From NCBI GenBank assembly GCA_947311745.1, contig CAMZLT010000160.1, forward strand, positions 1 through 9,377: DNA of 9,377 nucleotides, given 5' to 3'. Source of the DNA: an uncultured Flavobacteriaceae bacterium. Its GTDB lineage: Bacteria; Bacteroidota; Bacteroidia; Flavobacteriales; Flavobacteriaceae. This document shows, in pieces, positions 5,241-9,377 of this stretch. Below the pieces are notes generated by a model. The model was not told the origin of the DNA. It searched no databases and saw nothing but the letters and a program-made list of their open reading frames with translations. The first letter of the stretch is position 1. Each line of letters opens with the position of its first letter. Position numbers and translations under genes: made by a program.

Positions 5241-7373
5241 ATGAAATGTAAAAACATAAAAAAAATAGTATTACTACTACTAAGTATAATTAGTTTAAAT
5301 ACCTTTTCGCAAAAAAAAGACCTATCCTTATCCGATGCCGTTTTGGGTTATTATAAAGGGATGTATCCTGAGAATTTACGTAGGTTACAGTTTATTAGTG
5401 ATACAGAATACATGTATTTAGATAACGATAAATACCTTGTTAAAAATGTTGTAGATTTAGATTATACATCCGAAATATCATTAACAAGTTTTCAGAAAAA
5501 ATATGCAGATTTAAAACGTTTTCCACGATTTTTGGCATTTGATAAAACCGTTGCAACATTTACTAAAGATCATGCAATTATAAAATACGATTATAAAAAC
5601 AATGCAGAATTATTAAAACTTCCTTTTGACGAAAAAGCTCAAAACACCGATTTTAATTCCGTTAAAAATAGTCTTGCATATACCATAGACAATAATTTAT
5701 ACATTGCCACAACCGATAATCCTAAAATTGCAATTACTAATTTGTCCGATAAAAATATTGTTTCAGGTCAAGCAATCGCACGATACGAATTTGGTATTTC
5801 TAAAGGTACATTTTGGTCACCAAACGGAAATTATTTAGCATTTTATCAAAAAGACGAAACCAATGTTACCAATTACCCGTTAGTAGATATTACCACATAC
5901 CCTGCAACAGTTAATGAAATTAAGTATCCAATGGCAGGACAAGGTTCGGAAATTGCCAAAATAGGAATTTATAACCTAGAAAAAAACAAAACTATTTATT
6001 TAGATATAGACACTTCCGATGAACATTATCTAACCAATTTGTCGTGGAGTCCAGACGAAAAATACGTATTAGTTGCCGAGGTTAATCGTGCACAAAATCA
6101 CATGGACTTTAACTTATATAAAACCTCAAACGGAAAAAAAGTACGCACGCTTTTTACCGAAAAGAACGATCGTTGGGTTGAGCCAGAAAACGATGCCGTA
6201 TTTATACCAAATAATAAAACCGAATTTATTTGGTTAAGCGAAAGAAACGGTTTTAAAAACGCATACATCTATTCCATTAAAGGAAAATTAAAAAAACAAT
6301 TAACCGATTTTAAATTCCCTATTAAATCTATTTTAGGATTTGATAAAAGTGGTGAAAACATTATCTTATCCGCAACAGGAAAAGACGGTCGTGAAACACA
6401 TGCATATAAAGTAAATGTTAAATATGGTGATATTACAAAAATCACTTCTAAAAAAGGAACACATCGTGCAATTTTAAGAGGGAATTATTTAATTGATACG
6501 TATACAAGTTTAGAAATACCTAGAGAAATAAGCACCATAAACTTAATTGACGGAACAGAGGAATATATTTTTGCAGCTAAAAATCCATTAGAAAACTATA
6601 AAATTGGTAAAACCGAATTTGTAACTTTAAAATCGGAAGATAATTTTGATTTATATGCTAGAATTATCAAACCTGCGGATTTTGATTATAGTAAAAAATA
6701 TCCTGTTTTAATTTATGTTTACGGAGGAACACATGCACAATTAGTAACCAATTCGTGGCTTGGAGGGGCAAGTTTATGGATGCAGCAATTTGCAACGGAT
6801 AAACAATATATTGTTTTTACTTTAGATAATCGTGGTTCGGAAAATAGAGGTTTTGCTTTTGAAAGTATTATCCATCGTAAAGCTGGTGAGGCAGGAATTG
6901 CCGATCAAATGAAAGGTGTAGATTACCTAAAAAGCTTTCCGTATGTTGATAAAAACCGGATTGCAGTGCATGGTTGGTCGTATGGTGGATTTATGACTTG
7001 CTCGTTGTTATTACGACAGCCAAACGCTTTTACCGTTGGTGTTGCAGGTGGACCAGTTACCGATTGGAAATATTACGAAGTAATGTATGGCGAACGCTAT
7101 ATGGATACACCACAAGAAAATACAGAAGGCTACGCAAATGCACGATTAGGAAAATATTTAGAAAATTTAAAAGGAAATTTATTGTTAATTCATGGTAGTG
7201 TTGACCCAACGGTTGTGCCACAACATAGTATGACTTTGCTTAAAGAAGCGGTTGATAAAGGTGTTCAGATCGATTTCTTTACCTATCCAATGCATCCTCA
7301 TAACGTGCGAGGAAAAGATAGAGTACATTTAATGCAAAAAGTATTAGATTATATTGTAGAAAAAAACAACTAA
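5241..7373 (+). CDS. Secreted S9-family prolyl peptidase (dipeptidyl-peptidase IV-like)
   Basis: Serine exopeptidase, likely periplasmic or surface-located, that removes short N-terminal peptides ending in proline or a similar residue. It has 710 residues, normal for the family. A Sec signal peptide (basic start, LLLLSIISL core) ends near Ser23-Gln24. The beta-propeller domain (DPPIV_N type) covers about 90-470; Glu183 in ARYEFGISKGTFWSP lies where these enzymes hold the substrate amino terminus. The alpha/beta-hydrolase domain covers about 475-710: oxyanion Tyr494 in YVYGG, DNRGSENRG, catalytic Ser580 in GWSYGGF, Asp655 in GSVDPTV and His687 in HPHNVRG. Only one Glu is obvious where classical DPP IV has a Glu pair, so a prolyl tripeptidyl peptidase or a related specificity is equally possible. 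It follows the EEP gene by 13 bp. Together with the M1 enzyme nearby it suggests peptide use as nutrient. Confidence 0.94.
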   Translation: MKCKNIKKIVLLLLSIISLNTFSQKKDLSLSDAVLGYYKGMYPENLRRLQFISDTEYMYLDNDKYLVKNVVDLDYTSEISLTSFQKKYADLKRFPRFLAFDKTVATFTKDHAIIKYDYKNNAELLKLPFDEKAQNTDFNSVKNSLAYTIDNNLYIATTDNPKIAITNLSDKNIVSGQAIARYEFGISKGTFWSPNGNYLAFYQKDETNVTNYPLVDITTYPATVNEIKYPMAGQGSEIAKIGIYNLEKNKTIYLDIDTSDEHYLTNLSWSPDEKYVLVAEVNRAQNHMDFNLYKTSNGKKVRTLFTEKNDRWVEPENDAVFIPNNKTEFIWLSERNGFKNAYIYSIKGKLKKQLTDFKFPIKSILGFDKSGENIILSATGKDGRETHAYKVNVKYGDITKITSKKGTHRAILRGNYLIDTYTSLEIPREISTINLIDGTEEYIFAAKNPLENYKIGKTEFVTLKSEDNFDLYARIIKPADFDYSKKYPVLIYVYGGTHAQLVTNSWLGGASLWMQQFATDKQYIVFTLDNRGSENRGFAFESIIHRKAGEAGIADQMKGVDYLKSFPYVDKNRIAVHGWSYGGFMTCSLLLRQPNAFTVGVAGGPVTDWKYYEVMYGERYMDTPQENTEGYANARLGKYLENLKGNLLLIHGSVDPTVVPQHSMTLLKEAVDKGVQIDFFTYPMHPHNVRGKDRVHLMQKVLDYIVEKNN

Positions 7374-7409
7374 TTTAAAAGGATTTGTTTGTTAAAAAAA
7401 TATAAAAAA

Positions 7410-7784
7410 ATGAACGATTTAAAAGACAGAAACGACATAATAGTATTAGTAAATAAATTTTATGATAAAGTAAATAAAGATGATAAAATTGCTTTTTTCT
7501 TTAACGATATTACTAAAGTGAATTGGGATTTGCATTTACCTAAAATGTACGATTTTTGGGAAACTTTAATTTTCGGAAAAAAGGCATATAAAGGAAATCC
7601 AATGTTAAAACATGTGCTTATGGCACAAAAAGAACCAATGGAAGCACATCATTTTGAACGATGGTTGTCTTTATGGAAAAAAACCATTGCTGAAAATTTC
7701 AAAGGCGAACGTGCCGATATTGCACTTTATAAAGCAGAACAAATAGGAGGTTTAATGGCGTTTAAAGTAAAGCAGTTCAAGTAA
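7410..7784 (+). CDS. Group III truncated haemoglobin
   Basis: Small haem protein of 124 residues, cytosolic, with a 2-on-2 globin fold; group III members are proposed to handle O2, NO or peroxide, but their role is not settled. Diagnostic features are WDLHLPKMYDFWETLIFG (39-56), YKGNPM (60-65) and the proximal haem-ligand His81 in AHHFERWLSLW, with the FKG turn and a final helix. The gene could be extended to TTG at 7389, adding MLKKYKK, but ATG 7410 gives the usual family length and has an A-rich leader as in neighbouring genes, so I choose it. The gap of 36 bp after the peptidase suggests it ends that operon. It converges on the M1 gene, stops being 3 bp apart. Confidence 0.92.
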   Translation: MNDLKDRNDIIVLVNKFYDKVNKDDKIAFFFNDITKVNWDLHLPKMYDFWETLIFGKKAYKGNPMLKHVLMAQKEPMEAHHFERWLSLWKKTIAENFKGERADIALYKAEQIGGLMAFKVKQFK

Positions 7785-7793
7785 TTCTTACTT
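7779..7793. repeat. Inverted repeat containing both convergent stop codons
   Basis: AAGTAA-TTC-TTACTT is a perfect 6-bp inverted repeat holding the final Lys codon and TAA stop of both the haemoglobin gene (+) and the M1 gene (-). Its stem has only one G-C pair and no T-run follows on either strand, so it is a poor terminator. No other terminator fits between the two genes, so their transcripts probably overlap. Confidence 0.4.
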
Positions 7794-9377
7794 CACAAAA
7801 ACATTATTTTCTAAATTATTATCAGCCATTAATTTACTAGGATCAATTTCTACTTTTTTAATTTCTTTTTTTGTTTTAAAAGTATAAGTAGGATATGCCC
7901 AAGCCCAATCTTTTAAAATAGTAGCGTTTGTAGGTTTTGTTCCGTAAGTCATTCGTAGTGGAATGTTAAAATTTTCTATACTATCATCTGTATACGTTAC
8001 TTTTAAATCAATTGGCATTGGCATTTGTTCTATGCGTTCTAAAGTTATTTCTTTTTGATTTACCGATTTGATACCATAATCAATTTTATGCATAGTTTCT
8101 ACAAATTCAGTTAGATACCAATGTAATTGCATATTCGAAACTTTTTCCGCAGAGCGAATAATATCGTTTGGTGTAGGATGTTTCATTTTAAAATCGGTGA
8201 AATATTTTTGTAAAGTTTTTTCTAAATTATCTTTACCAATCACATAACCAAGTTGAGATAAAAATATCTGGCCTTTGTAATAGCTATTTATTCCGTAAGC
8301 CATATTAGTATGGTATCTATCTCCGTGTGTTGTAAGTGGTTCATTTTTACCAGAATTTACTAAATAATTATAGGTTTTATAGACTCTATCTAGCGGAAAA
8401 TCTTTTTTACCATCTAATTTTTGGTCAGCCATTGTATTGATAAACGAAGTAAATCCTTCATCCATCCACGGATGTTCTGATTCATTACTTGCTAATACAA
8501 ATTGAAACCAACTATGAGCCATTTCGTGTCGTACAACGCCTTTTAAACTATTTAAATCTCTTTTTCCTGTAATTAATGTACACATTCCGTATTCCATTCC
8601 TCCATCACCACCTTGAATAATGGAATATTGTTTGTATGGATACTTGCCAACATAATTGTTGTAAAACTCCATAGTATTGTATACATCTTGCTGAAAAATT
8701 TCCCAATTTTTCTTAAGAGCATCCTCATTTTTATAAATAAAATGTAGGGTTACATCATTTGGACCTTTCATTATGTCGTGTGTATAATCTTTATCAGCAG
8801 CCCAAGTAAAATCATGTACATCAGGAGCAATAAAATGCCACGAAAGTTTTTTTCCTTTAGGTCTTTTTACTTCTGTACCTTTTTTTTCATAACCGTAACC
8901 TATTTCTTGTGGGTTTTGTAAATAGCCAGTTCCTCCAAGTAGATATTTTTTATCAATATTAATAGTAACATCAAAATTTCCCCAAACACCATGAAATTCA
9001 CGAGCGATATATTGATCGGCATGCCAACCTTCAAAATCATATTCAGCTAATTTAGGATACCATTGTGTCATGGATAATTCTACACCTTCGGCGTTATTTC
9101 TACCACTACGACGAATTTGTACAGGAACTTGCCCTTTAAAAACCATATCAAAAGTGGCTTTTTCTCCAGATTTTATACTATGGTTTAGTGTAACTTTTAA
9201 AATAGTTCCGATAACTTCAAATTTTACATTTTGATTGTCTTGTTTTAATGAAATGATTTTTTGAAAGCCAATTTCATTTGGTTTTAGACTAGCAATTCTA
9301 CTTTTTTTATTAGCATTAATCATTCTACCATCAGGATCTTCAATATTTTGAAGGCGAATATCCATTTCCGAACCAGG
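7788..9377 (-). CDS. M1-family zinc metallopeptidase (aminopeptidase N-like), 5' end missing
   Basis: Zinc aminopeptidase of the gluzincin M1 family, probably exported in this group. The frame stays open past ATG 9365 (four further codons, PGSE) to the right edge, so the real start, any signal peptide and part of the N-terminal domain are outside the window. Numbering from the Met at 9365: N-terminal beta domain to about 210; substrate loop GGMEYG (255-260), the Bacteroidota counterpart of GAMEN; zinc site His280, Glu281, His284 in HEMAHSWF and Glu303 in WMDEGF, 18 residues after the second His, as the family requires; transition-state Tyr362 or Tyr363 in YYKGQ. A helical region and a beta domain (about 440-525) follow. 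No type IX sorting domain is seen at the C-terminus. It is transcribed towards the haemoglobin gene. Exact peptide preference cannot be told. Confidence 0.93.
   Translation of the reverse strand, partial: PGSEMDIRLQNIEDPDGRMINANKKSRIASLKPNEIGFQKIISLKQDNQNVKFEVIGTILKVTLNHSIKSGEKATFDMVFKGQVPVQIRRSGRNNAEGVELSMTQWYPKLAEYDFEGWHADQYIAREFHGVWGNFDVTINIDKKYLLGGTGYLQNPQEIGYGYEKKGTEVKRPKGKKLSWHFIAPDVHDFTWAADKDYTHDIMKGPNDVTLHFIYKNEDALKKNWEIFQQDVYNTMEFYNNYVGKYPYKQYSIIQGGDGGMEYGMCTLITGKRDLNSLKGVVRHEMAHSWFQFVLASNESEHPWMDEGFTSFINTMADQKLDGKKDFPLDRVYKTYNYLVNSGKNEPLTTHGDRYHTNMAYGINSYYKGQIFLSQLGYVIGKDNLEKTLQKYFTDFKMKHPTPNDIIRSAEKVSNMQLHWYLTEFVETMHKIDYGIKSVNQKEITLERIEQMPMPIDLKVTYTDDSIENFNIPLRMTYGTKPTNATILKDWAWAYPTYTFKTKKEIKKVEIDPSKLMADNNLENNVFVK

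Noticed and set aside
4822..5257. Two antisense frames over the end of the EEP gene
   Set aside because: They oppose the conserved catalytic segments of the EEP domain and carry no motif of their own; the hydrophobic one reflects AT-rich composition.
6974..7198. Out-of-frame 74-codon frame within the S9 peptidase
   Set aside because: It overlaps the catalytic Ser region in another frame, and its Trp/Tyr/Arg-rich composition is typical of a shadow.
7389..7409. TTG start giving a 131-residue haemoglobin
   Set aside because: ATG 7410 in the same frame fits the family length and the local A-rich start context.
1..9377. CRISPR array, tRNA, rRNA, insertion sequence, phage or defence island
   Set aside because: Reading both strands showed no regularly spaced repeats, no tRNA-like cloverleaf, no transposase or integrase, and no gene of a known defence family; base and codon use are uniform across the window.

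Overview
The window looks like an ordinary chromosomal segment of a low-GC Bacteroidota, most likely of the Flavobacteriia. Evidence: strongly AT-biased codons, no Shine-Dalgarno sequences but A-rich leaders before start codons, a TAnnTTTG-type promoter element, a signal peptide ending in Phe-Ser-Gln, and typical flavobacterial families (rhomboid with a C-terminal DUF6576-like tail, S9 dipeptidyl-peptidase-like protein, group III truncated haemoglobin, M1 peptidase with a GGMEYG substrate loop). No tRNA, rRNA, CRISPR, insertion sequence, phage gene or plasmid gene is visible.

Layout. Positions 1-1345 (+): the 3' part of an isopenicillin N synthase-like 2-oxoglutarate/Fe(II) oxygenase gene, a 57-codon membrane protein gene (816-989), and a SUI1/eIF1-like translation factor gene 2 bp later. 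A candidate terminator hairpin follows at 1388-1416. A 191-bp gap holding a perfect palindrome and two small hairpins leads into gap (1537-2529, glyceraldehyde-3-phosphate dehydrogenase).

Positions 2614-7784 (+) form a probable five-gene unit with gaps of 6, 13, 13 and 36 bp: a LytTR response regulator, a rhomboid protease (TTG start), a membrane-anchored endonuclease/exonuclease/phosphatase-fold protein, a secreted S9 prolyl-type peptidase, and a truncated haemoglobin. A good TAnnTTTG promoter sits so close to the regulator's ATG that the mRNA may be leaderless. On the minus strand, the 3' part of an M1 aminopeptidase gene converges on the haemoglobin gene, with stop codons only 3 bp apart.

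How the genes may work together: the S9 and M1 enzymes would both degrade peptides in the periplasm or at the surface, which suits a protein-scavenging heterotroph. GAPDH is central glycolysis. The other genes look like neighbours by history rather than members of one known pathway. I found no convincing new defence or mobile system; the most interesting points are the possible leaderless regulator mRNA, the non-ATG coupled rhomboid, the tiny membrane protein next to the SUI1 gene, and the structured region before gap.
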